Program-made: the position numbers and the translations under genes | Assembly: GCF_019320115.1 (NCBI RefSeq) | Contig: NC_089588.1 | Location: 119,007,591 to 119,071,590, forward strand | Direction of reading: 5' to 3' | Origin: Miscanthus floridulus | Taxonomy: Eukaryota > Streptophyta > Magnoliopsida > Poales > Poaceae | DNA: 64,000 bases | Shown: positions 7,884 to 19,321 of the stretch, one piece after another | Numbering within the stretch: position 1 is the first letter of the stretch | Layout: each line of letters begins with the position of its first letter | Notes under the pieces: generated by a model | Seen by the model: the letters and a program-made list of their open reading frames with translations, nothing else | The model's database searches: none | Told to the model about the DNA's origin: nothing

Positions 7884-9592
7884 AGGGATGAGCAACCATA
7901 TGTCTTCAAGCCTTGGCACAGCTCCCCGTACAAATTCTAGTAGGCATAGTCTGGCCACTCTGAAGGACCTCAAATTCTGGAATCTTCCACCACCAACTAT
8001 ACTAATTTTTTCCGACAAACCAGAGACGTGTAGACTGAGATGAGAGAGGTTCTCAAACTTGCCAAGGATTTCCACATGCTGCTGATACAGTGTAGTCAAA
8101 CTCAGACTCAACCTGCAGAGCTTGGGAAGAGCTTGAGGGTTAATCCACTTGGGCAGCTTTGAGAATACCAATGAACTCAGACTCAGTACATGGAGATTAT
8201 TGCAATGTAGGACATAACTCGGTTGCATGATAGCGTCCTTGCAGGCAAAAGGTTTGGACGTCTGGACTAATATAGCTTCAATCTTTTCCAGATTACTCAG
8301 GGCCTCTAGAAATCCCCGCACCTCTCCTTCGTCCTGCAGAGTTATTCCTATGCGGAGCGTCCTGAGGTTTCTTAGCTTCCCCAAATCCTTGATTAAGCAC
8401 CTGTCTCCATCAGCACCCTGCATCGACAGCTCTGCTAAGGACGTCAGCTCGCCGATCCAATCCGGCACTCTCGTCTTGTCATCAGCAAGTAGGCACATTA
8501 ATTTTGTAAGCTGCTTCATACTCGTCGGTAGTTCTTCTATCCCAGTTCCAGTAAACGCCAGTGTCTGCAGAAACTTAAGATGCCCTATTTCTTTAGAGAG
8601 CTCACGGATAGGTGTATCCGCTAGCGCAAGGTACCTCAGATAAAGTAACTTCCCCAGATACTCTGTATCAAGATGACCTTCCAGAGGACGACAACCCACT
8701 AGAGACAACACACGCAGCATTTTAAATCTCGAAACAGGGGGGATGTTGTCTGTAACGCACGATATGGCATTAAATGATCTCAGTTTTGGCACGTCTCTAT
8801 CATTAACTTCAATATGTTCTGCCCGGTGCAAGGCTAGTCGACGGACATGACTTCCTTGTGACCATTGCTTACTATCCTGCACAGCAAAAAAGTTTTCATC
8901 CCGGGACAGATTACGAATCATATGAAGTACCATGTCATGGACACGACAACCATTTAAAAAACCATAGTGCTCCACTGGTTGGATCATGCTTCTGTTTATG
9001 AGCTCAAGGAAGTAGCTTTCTCCTACCTTAAAAGGCTCTTTTCCTTCTTCTGTCTGGACTAGACCTTCAGCTATCCACCTGTAAATTAATTCACCATTGT
9101 TGATCCTAGAACCTTCTGGATACACAGTTAGATACAACATGCATGTCCTTAGATGACAGGGTAGATCGTAGTAGCTGAAAGATAATATCTTCTTCATATT
9201 GTTAACATTGTCGGTCATCTCCATTGCCAAAACCAACTGAGTCATACACATTGGACCACTCCTCTATTTGTTTCCCAGCCAACAAACTGCCTATTGTAAT
9301 AATAGCTAGTGGTACACCATCACATCTATGCAGTATTTTTTGAGATACCACAGCCAATTCATCATTGTTCCCTGGCCATTTTTCTTCTGCGCCAAATGTT
9401 CTTGTATATAATAGTTTTCTTGACAGGCTTTCTGGAAGCTTTTCCATTCTATAAACTTTGCCAATTTCTTCAGAGACTTTAGAATTGCGAGTGGTTGCAA
9501 TTATTCTACTTCTAGGATTACTGTCCACGAAAGCATTTTTAATGACTTCCCATGTTTCTTCATCCCATATATCATCAATAACGATGCAGTAC

Positions 9593-12217
9593 CTGTACAT
9601 GAAAGGGCAAGAGCCATGAATCAATAAAAGCAAAATAAATGAATGGTGTCCATCATATTTATCCCAATTGCTGAGCACACTATTACATCGTACCATGTAT
9701 AATAGTTACCAATATATGACAATTTGAATAAGGCACCTGCCGTGTTGCTGCATGTAATACTAAAAAAATATACAAGTATGTAAAAAACCATTGCTTGATT
9801 GGCAAAGCATTATGTTTTAAATGAATGCTTTGATCCTGAGATGCTACCAAAATCAAGAATAACATGTCTTAAAAAAGAAGTCACGACTTTTTCTAGGATG
9901 GCCTAGATATTAACACATTAAACGGAAAAAAAGAAAAATTTACTCTGTTTGATTTTCAGAACATGTTACGGCAATTTGCATTGGTTCATAGGTGTCATAC
10001 CAAATCTCTATACCTAAAAAGACCATAACATCATCCTCTACCATGCTCATGCGTCCAATATGGAGTCCCGATCCACGTCATTGTCTCCCCAGAGCTCATG
10101 CATCCCTGTCCGTGTGCTTATATCATCCGGTGGTGCAGTTCAACCCCTACTCGGACAAACCAGCATCAATCCGTCTACGTTATACCTCCTCTGCATAGAA
10201 GGCCAACGCCACAAGATGGAACTCCAACTCTATGAATGAATTCCTGGAGAAGAACTAAAAGCAGACCTCTGGCAAAAAGACCATGAACCTTTCCATCCGT
10301 GCACTTGTAGAGGTATAATAAATTCACTTTTTATTTTCTTCCAGTTTAATTTAGCTACAAACCTAATGAAGTCTTGGTAATCATGGTATTATTATTTTTT
10401 GTTGCAACACATGGGCATGATTCTAGTATAACTTATAAAACAAGGTATGATCTATACCATTGATTGTTATAGTCATCCAAGAGTCTTGGTTAATCCCAAA
10501 TACAACTTTTATAATCTCAACAAAAAAATATCTCTATCGTTGATAGCCGAGATCAAATGATGAATCCAAATATTTAATATCGAACACAACTAATATGATT
10601 GACCAAATTAAGGGATACATAAATCGAACATTTCATATCAAATATTACCATGGAGTACTTATCTATCCAGGAGTCCATATACAATAATACTCAACCTATT
10701 CTTAAGATGCGATCTAATACTACTTGGATGTGTCAACCATAGAGTCCAGCTCTGCTATTACATTTCTTTTTTTATCTAATTGATGTATACATGATTTATT
10801 AGATGCGGTAAATCTTTTTATTTTTTGCAACATTAGATATGACATAATTGAATGTTCAACTTTATATTATCTATTGATGCCTACGTTTATAGCATAACGT
10901 GATATATTGATGCAAACGTGAAACTTTGTGTATGTACCAACTTTGCCTACATGTCCAATGTACATTTTTTTGAGAAATATGTCCAACGTACATGAAACAT
11001 GTTATAAAACACATACGTGAAAAGTCATGGCCACATTGGGCTTGGTGGTCTGTTCGGTCGCTCCCTGCCGACCTCGCGCTCTCTTTCATCTGCATCCTAT
11101 CGCTCGCCATACAATTGGTCGCACCCTATTGCTTCTGTATCCAGGATTTGACAATAGTTTTTTTTTTCATTTACCAGGTTAATTAATTAATTAGTTAATT
11201 TAAAAACCTAAAAATCAAGGGCTCATATTTGTTTGGGGTATTACCTCTTAGTAAGCAAAGGGAGTACCATGCAATATTGTTAAAACTTATCGTGGTTGCA
11301 AGCGGAGGATGGTTGAGAACCTTAGTCACACTGTGCTAGATGAAGAGGAGGATGACAAACTTATGTTGGAATCCCCTCCACTCCATTATGTCATGTGTGG
11401 AAAAACAAGGAAATTTTGAAGGAATAGCCTCATGTGCCTTCTTCAGTCTTGTAATTATAGACAAATAGTTGTAGAGGGGGCGGGTATGTACCTCACAGAT
11501 CACTCTACTGTGCATAATGCAGTTGGTTATTGGATAAATTTTTACTCTTGAGCAGAACAGAAATTATTCATCAAACAGTGTTTGATTGACAAACGGAGGG
11601 AGTGGTCCAATATCAAATTTGTTAGCTCGACGGTAAATTCATTGCTCTGGAGTTACATTGAAACATCACAAGTTTCTTGTAAAAACTGACCTTGGTTACT
11701 ACAACAAATTTGATTTTCAGAGGTGGGCCACCTGATGCGACTACTACTTAAGATAGAGTTTGAAAGGCAATTGGCTTAGGTGGCCTTCTTTAGAAAATCC
11801 ATTTTTAAGAAACTATTAAGTAGAACAAAAATAGAGCAGGTTATTAAACTCACGATATATACAGTAGAGACAGACCTATGAAAATTCAGTTTCTACCCCT
11901 TATGAAAATTGATACATACAGTATAGCCGGAGGCCCTTAGTGGACCACCATAAAAATAAAATGGGCCTACACAAACCGTTTTTATAACAGTTAATAATTA
12001 TCCAAAAGATCGTCTATCCCCTATATCATCGAAAGGCATTGAAGTAGCTAGGCACATGATAGATGCGAAAGCTGATAATCAGTAAAATAACCTGCAACAT
12101 GTATAGAGACCCGAATGATGCATGTCTCTTTAAGTAGTCTTAAAGTATCAGACTAAAAGCACTGATCAATTATAGTGTATAAATTTTTTTCAATAGCATT
12201 GGGTAGGTAATGTGTAC
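9593..12217. other. Intron of NLR1
   Basis: Bounded by the donor AG|GTACAC at 12218/12217 and the acceptor TGTACAG at 9593. It is 2,625 bp and AT-rich with a TTAATTAATTAATTAG run at about 11179-11200. I see no gene. NLR2 has an intron of only 255 bp at the same position, so this one has expanded about tenfold, probably by insertions I could not delimit. Confidence 0.6.
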
Positions 12218-13576
12218 CTTTTTCCTTTGATGAATTTACGAAGTTTAATGATGAGCTGCCGTTCATCCAGTGGCATCAGATCAGGAACGGTGTTCCTTCC
12301 ATTATACTGATCAAAGAAGGGTTTCTCGTCCTCACCATTAATGAGATCAATTAGAATGTCCCTCAGGACTTTCTTTGGATCAGGATTACGGCCCACTGGA
12401 ACAAAAGCACCACAATCAAATTGATGATAAACCTTGTCATATACTGCCTTGGCAAGAGTGGTCTTGCCCAATCCTCCAAACCCAACAATAGAGATAATTT
12501 TCATCTCATTGCTGGACCTGTCACCCTCACGTATGGACAGCATCTCAATGAGTTTATCCCTTGGCTCATCGATGCCAACGAGCTGAGATGCTTTTGTGAA
12601 ATAAGCTGAAAGGCGAGGATCAACAGTTGTTGCAGGTGCAGGATTGGCCACAATATCATCAATTTTGTACCTGGCACGCCCGTCGGCGACCTCCTGAAGC
12701 TGCTTCTCGATGCCATCAATGGCACCAGTGAAGTCGCGACGAGCCTTGAACTTGCCAACCAGGTCACTCATCATCTTCATTGCACGTTCGAGCCAGCTAT
12801 GGTTTACAGGCTCGCCACCCTCGACACGCAGGAGGAAGGTGTCGAGGACATCCTCCATGTCATAAGATGCATCCCTAACTTGGTGAGCCCATACCTTGAC
12901 CTGCTCATCGAGCTGATCCCACGGCACTGCCGTCACCTTGTGGAGGGCGGCCTCGATGCTCTCCAGCTCCCGAGTGACGAACTCCACCTTCCTCTTCACG
13001 TTCGTCTGCAGCTCGTATTCAGATTGGAGCAGCTGGAGCAACTTGGGGGCGAGCTTGCACATCGCCCCAAGACCACAGCCATGGTGGGAATCTCTCAAGT
13101 TGAATCACTCAAGGGTTCTGCTTGCTTGCTTTGCTCTCAAGGTTTGTTGCTGTGGATTAATGCTCTTCTGTATGTTAAAAAGCACCAGGGCTTTCTGGTC
13201 TCTCACTCTCTCCTATTCACTGACGGTCCGTATTGTTTTCTCCTTGGCACTGCAAGGATCTGATCTGATCTGTAGTCATGTGCGCGCATGTAGCTTTACA
13301 GCTTTTTTTCGATAAAGGAAGCTTAGCACTGCATGCTTTTTTTTTTCAGTTAAGTGTGGATCTTTGTCGGCCACAGTAGCCATGAGTCCATTACCATGTG
13401 CTTTGGGCTCGCTTCACAAGGTACTCGCATCCTTTCCGGTGTACTTTATTAGAAGGGTTTTGAGGTATAAAATGCGATAGTGGACACGCTTACAACCGCT
13501 GGTATGTAGGAGACACTAGAGAATAGACTTTAGAACGATATCCTAATTTGGCATTAGCCTCGGCATTTTTTTGCCC

Positions 13577-13816
13577 CCGGGACTAAAAGACCCTTTAGTC
13601 CCGGTTGGTAATACCAACCGGGACTAAAGATCCCTGCCCAATGGTCGTCCGCGGGGCAGGGGCCTTTAGTCCCGGCTGGTATTACCAACCGGGACTAAAG
13701 GTACTGGTAATACCAGCCGGGACTAAAGCTTTTAGTCCCGGTTTGGGTGATGCCCCGGGAATAAAGATTAATCTTTAGTCCCGGTTTGGACCCCTAACCG
13801 GGACTAATAATCCCGG
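13577..13816. repeat. 5' subterminal hairpin array of CACTA-1
   Basis: About four imperfect palindromes built from TTTAGTCCCGGTTGG and CCAACCGGGACTAAA. In CACTA elements subterminal repeats of this kind are the binding sites of the TNPA-type protein. The array abuts a weak TATA-like CCTATAATTC (13817-13826) before the leader of the first gene. Confidence 0.85.
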
Positions 13817-14054
13817 CCTATAATTCAGCTCATTTCTTCCTCTCCGAGCCCGAGTCATTCCATTCAAACTCACTGCCTCTGTTTTTCAGCTTGCTGTTGT
13901 TCTTGCTCTCTCCCCCTCCATTGGTGTTGCTCTTCGATTTTGGAGGTAACAAACTTAATCCTCTTATGTTTTATCAGTAGCTTATCTCATTTTGCGATGT
14001 AGATGCATGTGTAACTTTATATGTTGGACTTTATTATGATTTTATATGTAAACT

Positions 14055-14802
14055 TAGAAAATTGTAGAAAATCCGTACTAGTTGAACTTGCGGACCGTGT
14101 TCAAGTCGGCGAGCATGTTCTCTGCCGAGCGGTAACGGACGTCAAGGAGGAGCTTTGATTCTACGAGGGAGAGCGGCAACGGTCGTGGAAGACCGTGTTC
14201 CCTTTCTCGTAGAATCGGAGCTCTTCCTTGGCCTAGTACGGTGCCGTCCAGTGGAGAAATGCTCGCCGAGTTAATCACGTAAGCAAGGTCAACTAGTACG
14301 GATGGTTATTTATTGAAACATGTTTTTGAGCTATAATTTGATGGATATTTGATAACTTCAGACCTACAAATGTCATCTACAAATGTTACTATCCTCGGCA
14401 ACCTAAACGTCCACGAGCTCGCCGATATCGAGCAGGTCACTTAGAATTATTTTTTCCATGAAATGAACTACTTAGAAATCATGCCTTTTTTTAGAATTAA
14501 ATTTTTCATGAAATGAAAAACTTAGTAAATAGTTAGAAAATTATAGAAAATCCGTACTAGTTGAACTTGCGGACCGTGTTCAGCTCGGCCAACATGTTCT
14601 CTGCCGAGCGGTAACGGACGTCAAGGAGGAACTTTGATGCTACGAGGGAGAGCTGCAACGGTCGTGGAAGACCGTGTTCTCTTTCTCGTAGAATCGGAGC
14701 TCTTCCTTGGCCAACTACGGTGCCGTCCGGTGGAGAAATGCTGGCCGAGATGATCACGTAAGCAAGGTCAACTAGTACGGGTGGTTATTTATTGAAACAT
14801 GT
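14055..14802. repeat. Two direct copies of a hairpin-forming unit
   Basis: Units 14071-14303 and 14550-14781, about 479 bp apart and about 90% identical. Each begins ATCCGTACTAGTTGA and ends TCAACTAGTACGGAT, and is self-complementary inside (CGGCGAGCAT with ATGCTCGCCG, GATTCTACGAG with CTCGTAGAATC). Each can therefore fold into a hairpin of about 230 nt. The open frames seen on the minus strand are probably by-products. They lie in the leader region ahead of the GRF gene. Confidence 0.75.
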
Positions 14803-14887
14803 GAAATCCGTACTAGTTTTGTTTAAATATATCATTTTAGAAAATATGAAATTTACACTAGTTTGCAAAAATAAGTATAGAAAGTAG

Positions 14888-15408
14888 ATGACAACTGGTA
14901 CCGGATCATCGGCCTCTTGTTCGGTTGCGAAACGACTAAGGCCAGAACTCCCTCTCATTATCTGCGGCAAGTGTAAGCAGAAGATTGTGATGGAGTACCG
15001 AGTCAAGAGACAGGGACCCAACAAGAGCCGTGTTTTCTACAAGTGCCCGGATCGCGATGTGAGTTTCTTACGCATTTTATCTTTATGGCTAATTGACCTG
15101 CTTTTCTTGAATATTTTTGACTAAATATTTTTTGGCTTTAATTATAGTGGGAGGGCAATGGATGCGATGGTTGGTACTGGGAGGAAGATTATGCTACATA
15201 CGTGCAGAATTTGGGTGCGCTTGAGGTAGCGGCTGCTGCTGATGAGGCAGTGAGCCAGCAAGAGAAGCTTATTGATATTCAACAGAAGAATGATTTGTCT
15301 GTTTTAGTTGCGTACGATCACGAAATAATTATGTTACTGAAGTGCATTGTAGTTTTAGTTTGTTTAGTGATAGTTGGGATTGCTTACGTTGTAGCCAGAC
15401 TTAGTTAA
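14888..15408 (+). CDS. GRF-type zinc-finger protein with a C-terminal membrane segment (CACTA-borne)
   Basis: Two exons, 14888-15058 and 15148-15408, joined at GCGAT|GTGAGT ... ATTATAG|TGG in phase 0; 143 aa. Residues about 20-65 form a GRF-type zinc finger: CGKCKQ, a basic stretch, FYKCP and, across the splice, WEGNGCDGWYW. The middle is helical and acidic (AAAADEAVSQQEKL). The C-terminus is hydrophobic (IVVLVCLVIVGIAYVVA), a likely membrane anchor. Small GRF-finger ORFs of this sort are common in grass CACTA elements and repeats; the role in transposition is unknown. The start is chosen as the first ATG of the frame, after the hairpin units. The gene is complete. Confidence 0.75.
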
Positions 15409-15497
15409 TTAATCAACCGTGTGTGTGTCATTTATGTTGTGTAATAAAATACTAAATTATGTTCAAGGTTTTCATAATTTGTCGTGTAATACAGATT

Positions 15498-18400
15498 ATG
15501 TCACGCCATTGGATGTACAATGCCGATCGCCGCTCCCAAGACTTTATTGAGGGCTTGCACTATTTCTTAGGTGTGGCCGAGGCAAATAAGCGGGATGGTT
15601 TCATGTGCTGTCCATGTGCCCTATGTAAGAATTTAAAGGAATATTCAAGCTCAATGAGTCTTCATTCACATTTGCTTAAGTCAGGTTTCATGTCAAACTA
15701 TATATGTTGGACTAAGCATGGAGAAAGCGGGGTCATGATGGAAGAAGGTGAAGGAGAAGATTTAGACATTGATGACATTATTGCTCAGTATGGTGCCTTT
15801 GATGATACTACAATGGGAGGAGATGAAGAAGAGGTAGCGGTAGAAGATGATCTCGGTGATGCTCTTGGCGATGCCATTCGTGATGCACAACAAGAATGGG
15901 AAAGTGAAAAAGAGAAAGTTAAGTTCGAGCGCATGCTTGAGGATCATTGGAAGTTGCTATACCCGACGGCCGAAGAGGGGCAAAAAAAGCTGGGTACAAC
16001 ACTGGAATTGCTACAATGGAAGGCAAAGAATGGTATATCCGACAAGGCATTTGGGAATTTATTGAACCTCATAAAGAAGATGCTTCCGAAGCCAAATGAA
16101 TTGCCCACCACTACGTACGAAGCAAAAAAGGTTGTCTGCCCATTGGGATTAAAAATCCAGAAGATACATGCATGTCCTAATGACTGCATCCTCTACCATG
16201 GCAATGAATACGAGAATTTGGATGAATGCCCGGTATGTAAAGCCTCGCGGTATAAGATCAGGCGCGATGATCCTGGTGACGTCGAGGGTGAACAACGTCC
16301 TAGAAAGAAAATCCCTGCCAAGGTTATGTGGTATGCTCCTATAATACCACGCTTAAAACGTTTGTTCAGAAATAAAGACCATGCAAAGTTGTTGCAGTGG
16401 TATAAAGAAGACCGTAAGGTAGACAATATGTTGAGACACCCAGCTGATGGGTCCCAGTGGAGAGCGATAGACAGGGAATTTCCAGAGTTTGCAAATGAGG
16501 CTAGAAACTTAAGGTTCGCCTTAAGTACAGATGGTATGAATCCTTTTGAAGAGCAGAGCACTAGTCATAGCACTTGGCCAGTTACTCTATGTATCTACAA
16601 CCTTCCTCCATGGTTATGTATGAAGCGGAAGTTCATTATGATGCCGATCCTCATCCAAGGTCCGAGGCAACCTGGCAACGATATTGATGTCTATCTGAAG
16701 CCATTAGTTGAAGAACTTCTAGTTTTATGGAACAAACCAGGTGTACGTGTCTAGGATGAGTACAAACAAGAACACTTTGACCTACGAGCAATGTTGTTCA
16801 TAACAATCAATGATTGGCCTGCTTTAAGTAATCTTTCAGGTCAGACAAACAAAGGATATAATGCATGCACACATTGTTTTGATGACCTTGACAGTATATA
16901 TTTGAAAAGATGTCGAAAGGTCGTGTACCTTGGCCATCGTCGATTCCTTCCGTTGAATCACCAAGTAAGAAAGAAAGGAAAGCATTTTAAAGGTAAGCCA
17001 GACCATCGGAAGAAGCCTCATAACCGAACCGGGGAAGATGTACTCGCAATGGTCAAGGATGTGAAAGTAGTATTTGGAAAGGGACAAGGCAGTGAATCTG
17101 TCCGACAAGGCATTTGGGAATTTTATTGAACCTCATAAAGAAGATGCTTCCGAAGCCAAATGAATTGCCCACCACTACGTACGAAGCAAAAAAGGTTGTC
17201 TGCCCATTGGGATTAAAAATCCAGAAGATACATGCATGTCCTAATGACTGCATCCTCTACCATGGCAATGAATACGAGAATTTGGATGAATGCCCGGTAT
17301 GTAAAGCCTCGCGGTATAAGATCAGGCGCGATGATCCTGGTGACGTCGAGGGTGAACAACGTCCTAGAAAGAAAATCCCTGCCAAGGTTATGTGGTATGC
17401 TCCTATAATACCACGCTTAAAACGTTTGTTCAGAAATAAAGACCATGCAAAGTTGTTGCAGTGGTATAAAGAAGACCGTAAGGTAGACAATATGTTGAGA
17501 CACCCAGCTGATGGGTCCCAGTGGAGAGCGATAGACAGGGAATTTCCAGAGTTTGCAAATGAGGCTAGAAACTTAAGGTTCGCCTTAAGTACAGATGGTA
17601 TGAATCCTTTTGAAGAGCAGAGCACTAGTCATAGCACTTGGCCAGTTACTCTATGTATCTACAACCTTCCTCCATGGTTATGTATGAAGCGGAAGTTCAT
17701 TATGATGCCGATCCTCATCCAAGGTCCGAGGCAACCTGGCAACGATATTGATGTCTATCTGAGCCATTAGTTGAAGAACTTCTAGTTTTATGGAACAAAC
17801 CAGGTGTAACGTGTCTAGGATGAGTACAAACAAGAACACTTTGACCTACGAGCAATGTTGTTCATAACAATCAATGATTGGCCTGCTTTAAGTAATCTTT
17901 CAGGTCAGACAAACAAAGGATATAATGCATGCACACATTGTTTTGATGACCTTGACAGTATATATTTGAAAAGATGTCGAAAGGTCGTGTACCTTGGCCA
18001 TCGTCGATTCCTTCCGTTGAATCACCAAGTAAGAAAGAAAGGAAAGCATTTTAAAGGTAAGCCAGACCATCGGAAGAAGCCTCATAACCGAACCGGGGAA
18101 GATGTACTCGCAATGGTCAAGGATGTGAAAGTAGTATTTGGAAAGGGACAAGGCAGTGAATCTGTTCCCAAAGATGCTAAGGGACACGCACCCATGTGGA
18201 AGAAGAAGTCCATCTTTTGGGAGCTACCCTATTGGCAAGTCCTAGAGGTCCGCAACGCAATCGACGTAATGCACCTAACAAAGAATCTTTGTGTGAACCT
18301 GTTAGGATTCATGGGTGTGTACGGGAAGCCAAAGGATTCACTTGAAGCACGCCAGGACTTGCAGGGCATGAAAGAACGAGACAATCTTCATCCAGAGAAG

Positions 18401-19321
18401 ACCGATGATGGACGTCATTACTTAGGTCCTGCTAGCTACACGCTTAGCAAAGAAGAGAGGGACAACATGTTCGAATGTCTAAGCAGCATCAAGGTCCCAT
18501 CGGGATTCTCCTCCAATATAAAGGGTATAATAAATGTGCCAGATAAGAAATTCCTAAACTTAAAGTCCCATGACTGCCACGTGCTTATGATGCAATTGCT
18601 TCTAGTTGCTTTAAGAGGAATTCTACCTCCACATGTACGTCTAGCCACCGTGAAGCTATGTGCATTCCTCAATGCAATTTCTCAGAAGGCAATCAATCCA
18701 GTGGAACTAGCTACTCTACAGAATGATGTGGTTCAATGTCTTGTCAGCTTTGAGTTGGTGTTCCCTCCATCCTTCTTTAATATCATGACACACATCCTAG
18801 TTCATTTGGTGAAGGAGATTAGTATTCTTGGACCTGTGTTCTTACATAACATGTTCCCCTTCGAGAGGTTTATGGGAGTCTTGAAGAAATATGTGAAAGT
18901 ACGTTCTAAGCCTGAAGGAAGCATCGCCCAGGGCTATGGAACAGAGGAGGTCATTGAGTTCTGTGTTGACTTTATTCCTGACCTTGCCCCGATTGGTGTT
19001 CCCGAATCACGACACGAGGGGCGACTCAGTGGTAAAGGAACTTTAGGGAAGAAAATATATATCGGCATGGAAGACGATTATTTCAATAAAGCACACTACA
19101 CAGTTCTTCAGAACTCGTCATTGGTGCATCCATACATCGAGATACATAAGGAGTTCTTACGATCCAAATTTCCAGGGAAGACTGAAGCTTGGATTAGGCG
19201 TCAGCACATGGAAAGTTTCAGTGGTTGGTTGCGAAAAGAATGTCAAGGCGATGACAATATTGATGAGCAACTGTATTTGTTGGCTAGGCGTCAGCACATG
19301 GAAAGCTTGAACAAAATGTAG
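15498..19321 (+). pseudogene. TNP2-type CACTA transposase, broken
   Basis: The DDE-type transposase of the CACTA superfamily. The start is taken at ATG 15498, just after an acceptor TAATACAG, because it gives MSRHWMY, the usual beginning of the transposase-associated domain. Then come the zinc-binding CCPCALCKN region, the Transposase_21 core with FALSTDGMNPF and NAIDVMHLTKN (presumed catalytic acidic residues) and a DUF4218-type part (HDCHVLMMQLL, MFPFERFMG). Lesions: a tryptophan-to-TAG stop at 16752-16754, a 1,064-bp tandem duplication (16038-17100 / 17101-18164), and indels in the second unit (an extra T near 17126, losses or gains near 17762 and 17808). The C-terminus ends abnormally at 19321 after a repeated RRQHMES, without the DUF4216 domain present in the second family at 59168-61306. 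Confidence 0.9.
16038..18164 (+). repeat. 1,064-bp tandem duplication inside the transposase
   Basis: Unit 1 is 16038-17100 and unit 2 is 17101-18164. They are near-identical; the only differences I noticed are single-base indels. The junction CAGTGAATCTG|TCCGACAAGG shows unit 2 starting inside the codons for SDKAFGN. Both units carry the same TAG, so that stop is older than the duplication. Confidence 0.93.

Larger units (their letters stand above)
7386..13062 (-). pseudogene. NLR1: CC-NB-ARC-LRR resistance gene, disrupted
   Basis: Intracellular immune receptor of the monocot CC-NB-ARC-LRR class. Exon 1 spans 13062-12218: the first in-frame ATG gives MCKLAPKLLQ, a CC domain with an EDVID-like DASYDMEDVLDTF (residues 64-76), and the P-loop GFGGLGKTT (194-202). 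A 2.6-kb intron splits the codon before kinase-2 (AAAAG|GTACAC). Exon 2 starts at 9592 with YCIVIDDIWDEE and continues with RNBS-B, the GVPLAI motif, RNBS-D (HLRTCMLYL), VHD and LRRs. Lesions: an extra base near 9210-9216 shifts the frame just after GFGNGDD, and a 243-bp MITE (7641-7883) in the last LRR part introduces TAG. An upstream ATG at 13082 in good context (CCACCATGG) is one base out of frame. The paralogue NLR2 is intact. The exon ends at a GT donor after 7386, leading into exon E5. Confidence 0.88.

Noticed and set aside
9306..9500. Additional ORF within NLR1 exon 2
   Set aside because: Shadow frame of the NB-ARC coding sequence.
11580..11610. Second Stowaway MITE in the NLR1 intron (ACGGAGGGAGT)
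   Set aside because: Only one end is visible; no matching inverted end or TA pair could be found.
14078..14757. Two 66-codon minus-strand ORFs as a small gene family
   Set aside because: They are the reading frames of a duplicated, self-complementary repeat unit; there is no domain, and conservation is explained by the DNA repeat.
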